A stretch of DNA of 64,000 bases from Massilia sp. IC2-477 (GTDB lineage: Bacteria; Pseudomonadota; Gammaproteobacteria; Burkholderiales; Burkholderiaceae_D). The DNA lies in contig NZ_JAJFEQ010000002.1 in assembly GCF_020707265.1 (NCBI RefSeq), positions 124,001-188,000 of the forward strand. The letters run 5' to 3'. A program made the translations under genes and the position numbers. Below, one piece after another: positions 44,494-54,607 of this stretch (positions within the stretch are counted from its first letter, which is position 1; every line of letters starts with the position of its first letter). A model generated the notes under the pieces. That model ran no database searches and was not told the origin of the DNA. It was given only the letters and a program-made list of their open reading frames with translations.

Positions 44494-45276
44494 TTACTTA
44501 TTAAACATCAAAGCGGTCATGATGAAGTCCAGGCCCCAGACCAGCAGCGACGCGATGACGACGGTGCGCGTGGTAGCGCGCGACACGTCTTCCGGCGTTG
44601 GCTTGGTCTGGTAACCCTGGAACAGCGCCGTGAACGTGACCGCGACACCGAAGATAAAGCTTTTGAGCACACCGTTCAGTACGTCAGCGCGCACATCCAC
44701 ACCGGCCTGCATCTGCGACCAGAACGCGCCTTCGTCGACGCCGATCAGCTGGACGCCGACCAGGTAGCCGCCGAACACGCCCACGGCCGAGAAGATGGCC
44801 GCCAGGATCGGCATGGCAATGACGCCGCCCCAGAAACGCGGGGCCAGCACACGTTGGACCGGATTAATTGCCATCATTTCCATGGCGGACAGCTGCTCGC
44901 CCGCTTTCATCAGGCCGATCTGGGCCGTTAGCGAGGTGCCGGCACGGCCGGCGAACAGCAGCGCGGTCACGACCGGGCCCAGCTCGCGCACCAGCGCCAG
45001 CGCCACCACCTGCCCCAGCGCCTGCTCGGCGCCGTACTGGTTCAGGGTGTAATAGCCCTGCAGCCCGAGCACCATGCCGACAAACAGGCCGGAGACGATG
45101 ATGATCACCAGCGAATAATTGCCGATGAAGTGGACCTGCTCCGAGATCAGGGCCGGACGCTTGAACGAGCCGGGCGAAACGCTGAGCAGGTTGAAGAAGG
45201 CACGGGTAGCGAAGCCGACGCTGGCAATGGCCTCGCGCACGTTGCGCCCGATGGTTTCCAGGAGGCGGGTAATCAT
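44494..45276 (-). CDS. mlaE: Phospholipid transport permease MlaE
   Basis: A 260-residue MlaE/YrbE-type membrane permease. About five hydrophobic segments are present, with the family signatures GLFVGMVLGLQGY and RAGTSLTAQIGLMKAGEQLSAMEMM. Start MITRLLETIGRN is at 45276, overlapping the mlaF stop by 4 bp. Works with MlaF and MlaD in retrograde lipid transport. Confidence 0.95.
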   Translation of the reverse strand: MITRLLETIGRNVREAIASVGFATRAFFNLLSVSPGSFKRPALISEQVHFIGNYSLVIIIVSGLFVGMVLGLQGYYTLNQYGAEQALGQVVALALVRELGPVVTALLFAGRAGTSLTAQIGLMKAGEQLSAMEMMAINPVQRVLAPRFWGGVIAMPILAAIFSAVGVFGGYLVGVQLIGVDEGAFWSQMQAGVDVRADVLNGVLKSFIFGVAVTFTALFQGYQTKPTPEDVSRATTRTVVIASLLVWGLDFIMTALMFNK

Positions 45277-46076
45277 TTGCGCGCTCCCAGCCCGAGGTCG
45301 TCGGCCAGCGACTTGCCCGGATAGTGGAAGGGCACGGGGCCGTCCGGCGCGGCGTTCACGAACTGCTTCACGTAGGGGTCTTCCGAGACGCGCAGCTCGG
45401 CCGGCGTGCCTTCCGCAACGATTTTGCCTGCCGACATGAAGTACACGTAGTCGGCGATGGCGAAGCATTCGTGCACGTCGTGCGACACGAGGATCGAGGT
45501 CGAGCCGAGGGCATCGTTCAGGTTGCGGATCAGGTTGGCGGTAACGCCCATCGAGATCGGATCGAGGCCGGCGAAAGGCTCGTCGTACATGATCAGTTCC
45601 GGATCGAGCGCGACGGCGCGCGCCACCGCCACCCTGCGCGCCATGCCGCCGGAGATCTCGGCAGGCTTGAGCTTGTGCGCATTGCGCAGGCCGACGGCGT
45701 TCAGCTTCATGAGGACCAGGTCGCGAATCAGCTCTTCCGGCAGGTCGGTGTGCTCGCGCAGCGGAAAGGCGACGTTGTCGAATACGGACAGGTCGGTAAA
45801 CAGGGCGCCGAACTGGAACAGCATGCCCATGCGGCGGCGCAGGCGGTACAGGCCTTCGGTATTGAGCTTGTGCACGACTTCGCCATTCACGCGCACTTCA
45901 CCGCGCTGGGGGCGGATCTGGCCGCCGATCAGGCGCAGGACGGTCGTCTTGCCACAGCCCGAGCCGCCCATGACGGCGACGAGCTTGCCGCGTGGAAAAT
46001 CCATGCGGAGGTTCGACAGGATGGAACGCTCTCCGTACGCAAAGTGCAGATCGCGGATTTCGACTAGGTTCGACAC
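45273..46076 (-). CDS. mlaF: Phospholipid transport ATP-binding protein MlaF
   Basis: A 267-residue ABC ATPase. Walker A GGSGCGKTT, signature ISGGMARRVA, Walker B IMYDEPFAGLDP and the His switch VSHDVHECF are present. The first codon appears to be GTG, giving MSNLVEIRDL; no ATG lies nearby in frame. Nothing resembles a strong ribosome site. It heads the mla operon, with a 438-bp AT-rich region upstream that should hold the promoter. Confidence 0.94.
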   Translation of the reverse strand: MSNLVEIRDLHFAYGERSILSNLRMDFPRGKLVAVMGGSGCGKTTVLRLIGGQIRPQRGEVRVNGEVVHKLNTEGLYRLRRRMGMLFQFGALFTDLSVFDNVAFPLREHTDLPEELIRDLVLMKLNAVGLRNAHKLKPAEISGGMARRVAVARAVALDPELIMYDEPFAGLDPISMGVTANLIRNLNDALGSTSILVSHDVHECFAIADYVYFMSAGKIVAEGTPAELRVSEDPYVKQFVNAAPDGPVPFHYPGKSLADDLGLGARK

Positions 46077-46251
46077 AGCGTGATTGGTATTTGGGTAATC
46101 CGTTATTGTAGTGCAGAAAGCTCAACCCTCGCTTGCGCTGCCCCATTTTGGCCCGCTTTCACGAGGTACTATTACAACAAAACTAACCCATGGGTCAGAT
46201 ATTTGTGCGTGTAAGCTCTTGTTTTTTCAGAGATATGTATGTCTAGCAATG

Positions 46252-46292
46252 TTGCTCTTTATTGAATTCTATCAATAAATGCTGATGAGCAA
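46252..46292. repeat. Strong hairpin in AT-rich mlaF upstream region
   Basis: TTTATTGA/TCAATAAA (46258-46265 and 46272-46279) is a perfect 8-bp stem with a 6-nt loop. TTGCTC/GAGCAA (46252-46257 and 46287-46292) extends it outside a bulge of 7 nt. Confidence 0.55.
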
Positions 46293-46313
46293 TAATTTGT
46301 GACTGATGTTCAT

Positions 46314-46347
46314 GCAGCGCTCACCTGCATGTCATGTGATGCGCTGC
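46314..46347. repeat. Second hairpin in AT-rich mlaF upstream region
   Basis: GCAGCGC/GCGCTGC (46314-46320 and 46341-46347) is a perfect 7-bp stem, continued by TCAC/GTGA with a one-base bulge, loop of 11 nt. Confidence 0.55.
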
Positions 46348-46469
46348 AATAAACCCTAGGCTAAAGAAATCAGCCCCCGAATGGTCGTGCGGGCACGCAC
46401 ATAAGTGTGTCGGTAAGTGTCAAAAAGCCGCTGCTTGTTGGTCCATATCCACAGCCGGACCGGCGAGCC

Positions 46470-46496
46470 AAAAGAAAAGGCGGCCGCAGCCGCCTT
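46470..46496 (-). terminator. Intrinsic terminator of gltD
   Basis: AAGGCGGC/GCCGCCTT (46477-46496, 4-nt loop) reads on the minus strand as a stable stem, then TTTTCTTTT (A-run 46470-46478 on plus). It lies 18 bp past the gltD stop codon. Confidence 0.85.
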
Positions 46497-46514
46497 TGTC
46501 CCGGGTTTGCCGCG

Positions 46515-47978
<1,464 letters not shown>

Positions 47979-48003
47979 GTTGTTTTCCTTATTTCCGATT
48001 AAG

Positions 48004-48103
48004 AGCGTCTAACAAAACCACCAGGGCAAGGCGCATCGTCGAAGACAGTACGATAGTACGGCGAGACGATGCAACGCAGCCATGGGGGGAATTGTTAGGC
48101 GCT
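48004..48103. repeat. Structured 100-bp palindromic repeat between gltB and gltD, overlapping the gltB stop
   Basis: AGCGTCTAACAA (48004-48015) and TTGTTAGGCGCT (48092-48103) are inverted copies (11 of 12). Inside, GCATCGTC and GACGATGC form an 8-bp stem, and GTAC-GATA-GTAC lies in the centre. Its right end supplies the last codon bases of gltB (TAG at 48102-48104). It reads as a repeat inserted at the operon junction, like a REP/MITE-type element. Confidence 0.65.
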
Positions 48104-51100
48104 AAGCTGCGAGCTCGATCTTGTCGTTCGCCTCTTCCATGCTCGAGTTGTGCATCTCTTCGAGCGCCCGCTTGTAGTCGGTCGGGAAGACCTTGACGAA
48201 CTTGCCGCGGCTGTTGGCCCAGTCGTCCAGCAGGTTGCGCGCGCGGGTCGAGCCGGTGTGCTTGAAGTGGCGCTCGATCAGGCGGCGCAGGATGACCTCA
48301 TCCGATTCGCGCTCGCCATCGCGGGTCTGGCTGTGCCAGCCTGCCTTGTCGCCCTGCTGCTTGGTCGTCAAGACCGGCTCCAGGTTGACCATCGACGTAT
48401 TGCACTTCGCCTCGAACTCGCCCTTCGGGTCGTACACGTAGGCGACGCCGCCCGACATGCCCGCCGCGAAGTTGCGGCCGGTCTCGCCCAGCACCACGAC
48501 GGTACCGCCGGTCATGTATTCGCAACCGTGGTCGCCGCAGCCCTCGACCACTGCCGTGGCGCCCGAGTTACGCACCGCGAAGCGTTCGCCGGCCACGCCG
48601 TTGAAGAAGGCTTCGCCGGCAATCGCGCCATACAGCACCGTGTTCCCGACGATGATGTTGTCCACTGCCCAGCCACGGAACTCGGTGTTCGGACGCACGA
48701 TGATGCGGCCGCCCGACAGGCCCTTGCCGACGTAGTCGTTGCCCTCGCCCACCAGGTCGATCGTGATGCCGGCCGCCAGGAAGGCCGCGGCCGACTGGCC
48801 GGCGGTGCCCTGCAGCTGGATGTGGATGGTGTCGTCCGGCAGGCCGGCATGGCCGTAGCGCTTGGCCACTTCGCCCGACAGCATGGTGCCCACGGTGCGG
48901 TTCAGGTTCTTCACCGGCGAGATGAAGGACACGCGTTCGCCCTTCTCCAGCGCGGCCTTGGCCTGGGCGATCAGCTTGTGGTCCAGCGCGCGGTCGAGGC
49001 CGTGGTCCTGGCCATCGGTGTGGAACAGGGCACGCGGCGAATCCGTCTTCGGCTGGTAGAAGATGTTCGAGAAGTCCAGGCCCTGTGCCTTCCAGTGTCC
49101 AACGGCCTTGGCCTTGTCCAGCAGGTCGGTACGGCCGATCAGTTCGTCGTAGCTGCGGATGCCCAGCTGCGCCATGATCTGGCGTGCTTCTTCGGCGACG
49201 AAGAAGAAGTAGTTCACCACGTGCTCGGGCTTGCCCTGGAACTTGGCGCGCAGGACCGGGTCCTGGGTCGCCACGCCCACCGGGCAGGTATTCAGGTGGC
49301 ACTTGCGCATCATGATGCAGCCTTCCACCACCAGCGGTGCGGTCGCAAAACCGATTTCGTCGGCGCCCAGCATCGCGGCCACCACGACGTCGCGGCCGGT
49401 ACGCATCTGGCCATCGGCCTGGACGCGGATACGGCTGCGCAGGCCGTTGAGCACCAGCGTCTGCTGGGTCTCGGCCAGGCCCAGTTCCCACGGAGTGCCG
49501 GCATGCTTGACCGAGGACAGCGGCGACGCGCCGGTGCCGCCGTCGTGGCCGGCGACCACCACATGGTCGGCCTTGGCCTTGGAGACGCCCGCGGCCACGG
49601 TGCCGATGCCGACTTCCGACACCAGCTTCACCGAGATCGAGGCGTTCGGGTTGGCGTTCTTCAGGTCGTGGATCAGCTGGGCCAGGTCTTCGATCGAATA
49701 GATGTCATGGTGCGGCGGCGGCGAGATCAGGCCCACGCCCGGCACCGACACGCGCAAGCTGGCGATGTATTCGGTCACCTTGTGGCCCGGCAGCTGGCCG
49801 CCTTCGCCCGGCTTGGCGCCTTGCGCCATCTTGATCTGGATTTGATCGGCCGATGCCAGGTACTCGGCGGAGACGCCGAAGCGACCCGAGGCCACCTGCT
49901 TGATCTTCGAGCGCAGCGAGTCGCCTTCTTCCAGCGGGATGTCGGCCACGACGCGGTCCGAGCCCAGGATCGAGGCCAGGGTTTCGCCCTTGGCGATCTT
50001 GATGCCCTTGAACTCGCCCATGTAGCGGCGCGGGTCTTCACCGCCTTCGCCGGTGTTCGATTTGCCGCCGATGCGGTTCATCGCGATCGCCAGCGTGGCG
50101 TGGGCTTCGGTGCTGATCGAACCGAGCGACATCGCGCCGGTAGCAAAACGCTTGACGATGTCCTTGGCCGGTTCGACTTCCTCCAGCGGGATGGCTTTCG
50201 ACGGATCGATCCTGAACTCGAACAGGCCGCGCAGGGTCAGGTGGCGGCGGCTCTGGTCGTTGATGATCTGCGCGTACTCTTTATAGGTGCTGTAGTTGTT
50301 GGCGCGGGTCGAGTGCTGCAGCTTGGCGATGGCGTCCGGGGTCCACAGGTGGTCTTCGCCGCGCACGCGGAAGGCATATTCGCCGCCGGTGTCGAGAGCG
50401 TTGGCGAGGATCGGGTCGTTGCCGAAGGCGAGCGAATGCAGGCGCAGCGCTTCTTCCGCCACTTCGAACAGGCCGATGCCCTCCACCGTCGACGAGGTGC
50501 CGCGGAAGTATTTGTCGACCAGCGACTTGTTCAGGCCCACGGCCTCGAAGATCTGGGCGCCGCAGTAGGACATGTAGGTCGAGATGCCCATCTTGGACAT
50601 CACCTTCATCAGGCCCTTGCCGACCGCCTTGGTGTAGTTGTAGATCGCCTTGTCGGCGTCCATCTCGTGCGGCAGGTTGTGCGCCAGGTCGGCCAGGGTT
50701 TCGAGCGCCAGGTAAGGGTGCACGGCTTCCGCGCCGTAGCCGGCCAGCAGGGCGAAGTGATGGGTCTCGCGCGCCGAGCCGGTTTCCACCACCAGGCCGG
50801 TGGAGGCGCGCAGGCCGCGGCCCACCAGGTGCTGGTGGATGGTGGAAGTCGCGAGCAGCGCCGGGATCGCCACCTGCTCGCTCGACATGTTGCGGTCCGA
50901 GACGATCAGGATGTTGTGGCCCGACTTGACCGCGTCCACGGCTTCCGCGCACAGCGAGGCGAGCGAGGCTTCGATGCCTTCCTTGCCCCAGGCGACCGGA
51001 TAGCAGATGTTCAGCTCATAGGACTTGAACTTGCCGCCGGTGTGCGAGCTGATGCCGCGCAGGCGCGCCATGTCGTCGAAGCCGAGGATCGGCTGCGAGA

Positions 51101-52817
51101 CTTCCAGGCGCATCGGCGGGTTGACGTTATTGGTATCCAGCAGGTTGGGCTTGGGTCCGATGAAGGACACCAGCGACATCACCATGCTTTCGCGGATCGG
51201 GTCGATCGGCGGATTGGTCACCTGGGCGAACAGCTGCTTGAAGTAGTGATATAGGGGTTTCAGCTTGTTCGACATCACCGCCAGCGGCGAGTCGTTGCCC
51301 ATCGAGCCGGTGGCTTCCTCGGCCAGCACCGCCATCGGCGCCATCAGGAACTTCAGGTCTTCCTGGGTGTAGCCAAAGGCCTGCTGGCGATCCAGCAGCG
51401 CGATCGGGGCCTTCTCGCCCTGCGCATCCTTGGCGCGGTGCTGCAGCAGCTGCGATTCGGACAGCTTGATTTCGTTGAGCTTGATGCGCACCGACTTGAT
51501 CCAGGCCTTATAGGGCTTGGCGTTCGAGTAGGTGTCCTTCAGTTCCTTGTCGTCGATGATGCGGCCGGCTTCCAGGTCGATCAGGAACATCTTGCCCGGC
51601 TGGAGGCGCCACTTCTTGACGATGCGCGATTCGGGAATCGGCAGCACGCCCGATTCGGAAGCCATCACCACCAGGTCGTCCTCGGTGATCACATAGCGCG
51701 CCGGGCGCAGGCCGTTGCGGTCGAGGGTGCCGCCGATGTGGCGGCCGTCGGTGAAGGCCATGGCGGCGGGGCCGTCCCAGGGTTCCATCATCGCGGCGTG
51801 GTATTCGTAGAAGGCACGGCGGTTGTCGTCCATCGACGTGTGGTTTTCCCAGGCTTCCGGGATCATCATCATCATCGCCTGGGCCACCGGATAGCCGGCC
51901 ATCACCAGGAGTTCGAGCGCGTTGTCGAAGCAGGCGGTGTCGGACTGGCCTTCGTAAATCAGCGGAAAGAGTTTACCCAGGTCTTCGCCCAGCACGGCTG
52001 ACTTGAGCATGCCTTCGCGGGCGCGGGTCCAGTTGAAGTTGCCCTTCACGGTGTTGATCTCGCCGTTGTGCGCGATCAGGCGGTAGGGGTGGGCCAGCGG
52101 CCATTCCGGGAAGGTGTTGGTCGAGAAGCGCTGGTGCACCAGCGCCAGGGCCGAGATGCAGCGCGGATCCTGCAGGTCCCTGTAGTAGACGCCGACCTGG
52201 TCGGCCAGCAGCAGGCCCTTGTAGACGATGGTGCGGGCCGACATCGAGGGCACGAAGAACTCCTTGCCGTGCAGGAGCTTCAGGGCCTGGATCGCGTGGC
52301 CGGACGATTTGCGGATGACGTAGAGCTTGCGCTCGAGCGCGTCGGTGACCATGATGTCCGGGCCGCGGCCGATGAAGATCTGGCGGATCACCGGTTCCTT
52401 CTTCTTCACGAAGGGCGACATCGGCATGGTCTCGTCGACCGGCACGTTGCGCCAGCCGAGCACGACCTGGCCTTCGATGCGCACGGCGCGCTCGATTTCC
52501 TGTTCGCAGGCGATGCGCGAAGCGTGTTCCTTCGGCAGGAACACCATGCCGACGCCGTACTCGCCGGGCGGCGGCAGTTCGACGCCCTGCTTGGCCATCT
52601 CGTCGCGGAAGTACTGGTCCGGAATCTGGATCAGGATGCCGGCGCCGTCGCCCATCAGCGGGTCGGCGCCGACCGCACCGCGGTGGTCCAGGTTCTTCAG
52701 GATCTGCAGGCCCTGCTCGATGATCGAGTGGCTCTTGTTGCCCTTGATATGGGCGATGAAACCGACGCCGCAGGCATCGTGCTCATTGGCGGGATCGTAC
52801 AAACCTTGGGCAATCAT
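48102..52817 (-). CDS. gltB: Glutamate synthase (NADPH), large subunit
   Basis: A 1571-residue enzyme transferring the amide of glutamine to 2-oxoglutarate. The catalytic N-terminal Cys of the mature protein is Cys16 in [12 protein letters not shown], so 15 residues are a propeptide to be removed. Domains in order are glutamine amidotransferase, central linker, FMN/2-oxoglutarate domain ([26 protein letters not shown]), 3Fe-4S cysteines ([21 protein letters not shown]), and the C-terminal beta-helix GXGXG domain ([14 protein letters not shown]). GGAG lies nine bases before the ATG. Operon with gltD. Confidence 0.97.
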   Translation of the reverse strand: MIAQGLYDPANEHDACGVGFIAHIKGNKSHSIIEQGLQILKNLDHRGAVGADPLMGDGAGILIQIPDQYFRDEMAKQGVELPPPGEYGVGMVFLPKEHASRIACEQEIERAVRIEGQVVLGWRNVPVDETMPMSPFVKKKEPVIRQIFIGRGPDIMVTDALERKLYVIRKSSGHAIQALKLLHGKEFFVPSMSARTIVYKGLLLADQVGVYYRDLQDPRCISALALVHQRFSTNTFPEWPLAHPYRLIAHNGEINTVKGNFNWTRAREGMLKSAVLGEDLGKLFPLIYEGQSDTACFDNALELLVMAGYPVAQAMMMMIPEAWENHTSMDDNRRAFYEYHAAMMEPWDGPAAMAFTDGRHIGGTLDRNGLRPARYVITEDDLVVMASESGVLPIPESRIVKKWRLQPGKMFLIDLEAGRIIDDKELKDTYSNAKPYKAWIKSVRIKLNEIKLSESQLLQHRAKDAQGEKAPIALLDRQQAFGYTQEDLKFLMAPMAVLAEEATGSMGNDSPLAVMSNKLKPLYHYFKQLFAQVTNPPIDPIRESMVMSLVSFIGPKPNLLDTNNVNPPMRLEVSQPILGFDDMARLRGISSHTGGKFKSYELNICYPVAWGKEGIEASLASLCAEAVDAVKSGHNILIVSDRNMSSEQVAIPALLATSTIHQHLVGRGLRASTGLVVETGSARETHHFALLAGYGAEAVHPYLALETLADLAHNLPHEMDADKAIYNYTKAVGKGLMKVMSKMGISTYMSYCGAQIFEAVGLNKSLVDKYFRGTSSTVEGIGLFEVAEEALRLHSLAFGNDPILANALDTGGEYAFRVRGEDHLWTPDAIAKLQHSTRANNYSTYKEYAQIINDQSRRHLTLRGLFEFRIDPSKAIPLEEVEPAKDIVKRFATGAMSLGSISTEAHATLAIAMNRIGGKSNTGEGGEDPRRYMGEFKGIKIAKGETLASILGSDRVVADIPLEEGDSLRSKIKQVASGRFGVSAEYLASADQIQIKMAQGAKPGEGGQLPGHKVTEYIASLRVSVPGVGLISPPPHHDIYSIEDLAQLIHDLKNANPNASISVKLVSEVGIGTVAAGVSKAKADHVVVAGHDGGTGASPLSSVKHAGTPWELGLAETQQTLVLNGLRSRIRVQADGQMRTGRDVVVAAMLGADEIGFATAPLVVEGCIMMRKCHLNTCPVGVATQDPVLRAKFQGKPEHVVNYFFFVAEEARQIMAQLGIRSYDELIGRTDLLDKAKAVGHWKAQGLDFSNIFYQPKTDSPRALFHTDGQDHGLDRALDHKLIAQAKAALEKGERVSFISPVKNLNRTVGTMLSGEVAKRYGHAGLPDDTIHIQLQGTAGQSAAAFLAAGITIDLVGEGNDYVGKGLSGGRIIVRPNTEFRGWAVDNIIVGNTVLYGAIAGEAFFNGVAGERFAVRNSGATAVVEGCGDHGCEYMTGGTVVVLGETGRNFAAGMSGGVAYVYDPKGEFEAKCNTSMVNLEPVLTTKQQGDKAGWHSQTRDGERESDEVILRRLIERHFKHTGSTRARNLLDDWANSRGKFVKVFPTDYKRALEEMHNSSMEEANDKIELAA

Positions 52818-53031
52818 GAGGCAATCTCCACAACTTTATCGGGGGTCGAGGACCGAGAATAGTGCAACGCAGCAGAGACAGCAACAAGAATAATTAGGGT
52901 CGGAGTCGAATTGTTTGACAACTTTTGGAACTTCAATTTAATTAGGGACAGAGTGAATCAAGAGACGGACAAGTCCCGTGACTCGCCTATAAGTCCTTGA
53001 TTCTTATGAATCAGCTGTTCGATGAACGAAT

Positions 53032-53060
53032 AAAAAAAAACGGCACGAAACATCGTGCCG
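53032..53060 (-). terminator. Intrinsic terminator of the RAYT gene
   Basis: On the minus strand CGGCACGA/TCGTGCCG (53041-53060, loop of 4) is followed by T9 (53032-53040 as A9). It lies 20 bp after the stop codon of the transposase. Confidence 0.85.
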
Positions 53061-53080
53061 TAGACCGGATGGGCAGGCCC

Positions 53081-53791
53081 TTAGGGCTCGGGACGTGGCG
53101 GGATCGGTTCCCTGAACGGTCGTCCGCGCTTGGCCGGCAGGATCTGGCGCCTGGTCTTGCGCTCCAACTCGGCCTTGAAGGCGTCGGAACCCAGGGGCTG
53201 GTTCTTCAGGACGGAAGCAGTGATGAAGTCGACTTCGTCCTGAGGAATGCCCTGCATGACCAGCTCGGTGTACGCCGCCTCGCGCTGGAAGGGGGTGTTG
53301 CCCAAGCCCCAGTAAAGCAGATGGTCGGTGACCAGGGCATCGGTGCGCACGCCCGTGTGGTGGGCGTAGCTCGACCAGGGGTAGTCGAGGGGGCCCGTCG
53401 TAAGGCCATTGCGCACCGGGTTGAGCTCGATATACCGGCTGCAAGCCAGGAAATAGTGTTCGGTGTCCACCAGCGAAGTGCGGAAACGCCCTTCGAAGAG
53501 GCCGCCGCTGCGCGCGTACTTGTTATTGAACCAGGGGACGTAGAAGCGGCCCACCTTCTGCATCATCAGCGCCAGTCCGACATTGTCCGAGGGCGTGGCC
53601 AGCAAGTGGATGTGGTTCGGCATCAGCACATAGGCATGGACCGCCACCTGGTAGAAGCGCGCTGCTTCCTTCAGCCAGGCGAGGAAGCGCTGGTAATCTT
53701 CCTCTTCATGGAAGATCGGCTGGCGGTTGTTGCCGCGCTGGATCAGGTGCTGCGGTTGGTTCGGGATGATGAGTCGGGGAAGGCGTGCCAT
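53081..53791 (-). CDS. REP-associated tyrosine transposase (RAYT, Y1 family)
   Basis: A 236-residue protein of the TnpA_REP/IS200-IS605-like family. HUH motif HIH at 60-62 (LMPNHIHLL) and catalytic Tyr120 (ACSRYIELNPVR) are present, so the enzyme looks intact. Starts MARLPRLIIPNQPQHLIQRG, a typical RAYT N-terminus. The C-terminal tail has basic and proline-rich runs (KRGRPFREPIPPRPEP). RAYTs are domesticated in many genomes and move or maintain REP palindromes. It is the only mobile-type gene in the window. Confidence 0.9.
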   Translation of the reverse strand: MARLPRLIIPNQPQHLIQRGNNRQPIFHEEEDYQRFLAWLKEAARFYQVAVHAYVLMPNHIHLLATPSDNVGLALMMQKVGRFYVPWFNNKYARSGGLFEGRFRTSLVDTEHYFLACSRYIELNPVRNGLTTGPLDYPWSSYAHHTGVRTDALVTDHLLYWGLGNTPFQREAAYTELVMQGIPQDEVDFITASVLKNQPLGSDAFKAELERKTRRQILPAKRGRPFREPIPPRPEP

Positions 53792-53914
53792 GGCGTGCTC
53801 AAAAGTCGAGCAGGCATTTTATCCGAGAAATTCGACTCTGTCCCCAATTAATCTCATGGCCGCCAAAAATATGGCTGACTCTGTCCCCAATTAGACTGCG
53901 GAGGGCTTTGCAGC

Positions 53915-54595
53915 TCAGGCGAGGGTGAAGCCAGCCGAGAGGCTGTAGCCTTCACCGTAGGCACTGCGCAGCGGCAGGTCCTGGCCGAGGCCGGAGCGCG
54001 CTTTCTTGCGCAGGCGGTAGACCAGCATGTCGACCCGGCGGCTGGCGTCCGGGTCTTCGCCGCCCATGCCGGCCACGATCACGTGGCGCGGGACCGGACG
54101 GGTGTTGATGGTCAGGAGGTGCAGGAAATTGCACTCCTTTTCGGTCAGGTCGATCACCTTGCCGCCCAGCTCGAGCTGGCGCGCGCTCACGCGCAGGGTC
54201 CACTTGCTCGGCGCCGGGGCCGGATCGGCCGGGCGCACCCGGCGGTCGAGGGCTTCGATATGGGCCGCCAGTTCGGGGAACTTGATCGGCTTGGTGAGGT
54301 AGTGGTCGGCGCCCAGGCGCAGGCCGAGGATGCGGTGGTCAAAAGCGACGCGGCCGGTCAGCACCAGCAGGCCGATCTCGGGATACAACTGGCGCATGCG
54401 CGGAATGACGTTGAAACCGTCCTCGTCGGGCAGGCCGAGGTCGAGGACGACGACCGCGGCCGGGGTGCGCGTCAGCGCCGCCCACATCTCGCTCGCGGTC
54501 CTGGCGATCGCGACATCATGGTCGAGTTCCCGCAGGAATTCGGCCATGTCGTCCGCGTATTCGCCATTGTCTTCAACAATCAGTATCTGCGTCAT
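53915..54595 (-). CDS. OmpR-type DNA-binding response regulator
   Basis: A 226-residue regulator. Receiver domain residues 1-115: acidic pair ED at 8-9, phosphoacceptor Asp52 in VLDLGLPDEDG, conserved Lys near 102 in YLTKPIKF. The winged-helix effector domain is at about 130-222 (KVIDLTEKECNFLHLL, RRVDMLVYRLRKKA, YGEGYSLS). It lies 12 bp after the kinase gene on the same strand. Target genes are unknown; none is obvious in the neighbourhood. Confidence 0.92.
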   Translation of the reverse strand: MTQILIVEDNGEYADDMAEFLRELDHDVAIARTASEMWAALTRTPAAVVVLDLGLPDEDGFNVIPRMRQLYPEIGLLVLTGRVAFDHRILGLRLGADHYLTKPIKFPELAAHIEALDRRVRPADPAPAPSKWTLRVSARQLELGGKVIDLTEKECNFLHLLTINTRPVPRHVIVAGMGGEDPDASRRVDMLVYRLRKKARSGLGQDLPLRSAYGEGYSLSAGFTLA

Positions 54596-54607
54596 GGATT
54601 GGCCATG

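Larger units (their letters stand above)
46077..46514. other. 438-bp intergenic region upstream of mlaF and downstream of gltD
   Basis: This gap is unusually rich in A/T (46250-46300 especially) and has no credible gene. It contains two hairpins (46252-46292 and 46314-46347) and a terminator for gltD. The mlaF promoter should be here, but I cannot place a -10/-35 pair with confidence. An unannotated small RNA is possible. Confidence 0.5.
52891..53893. mobile_element. RAYT element flanked by nested inverted REP-like repeats
   Basis: The RAYT gene at 53081-53791 is bracketed by repeats: outer-type TAATTAGGGTCGGAGTCGAATT (52891) pairs inverted with AATTCGACTCTGTCCCCAATTA (53829), matching 19 of 22. 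A second pair is TAATTAGGGACAGAGT (52939) with GACTCTGTCCCCAATTA (53877). The core TAATTRGGG-N-C-AGAGT recurs four times. This is the usual layout for a REP-associated tyrosine transposase and its palindromes. It lies between gltB and a two-component system and disturbs neither. Confidence 0.8.

Noticed and set aside
48150-51254. 1034-residue open frame antisense to gltB
   Set aside because: Shadow frame in high-GC DNA. gltB is unmistakable on the other strand.
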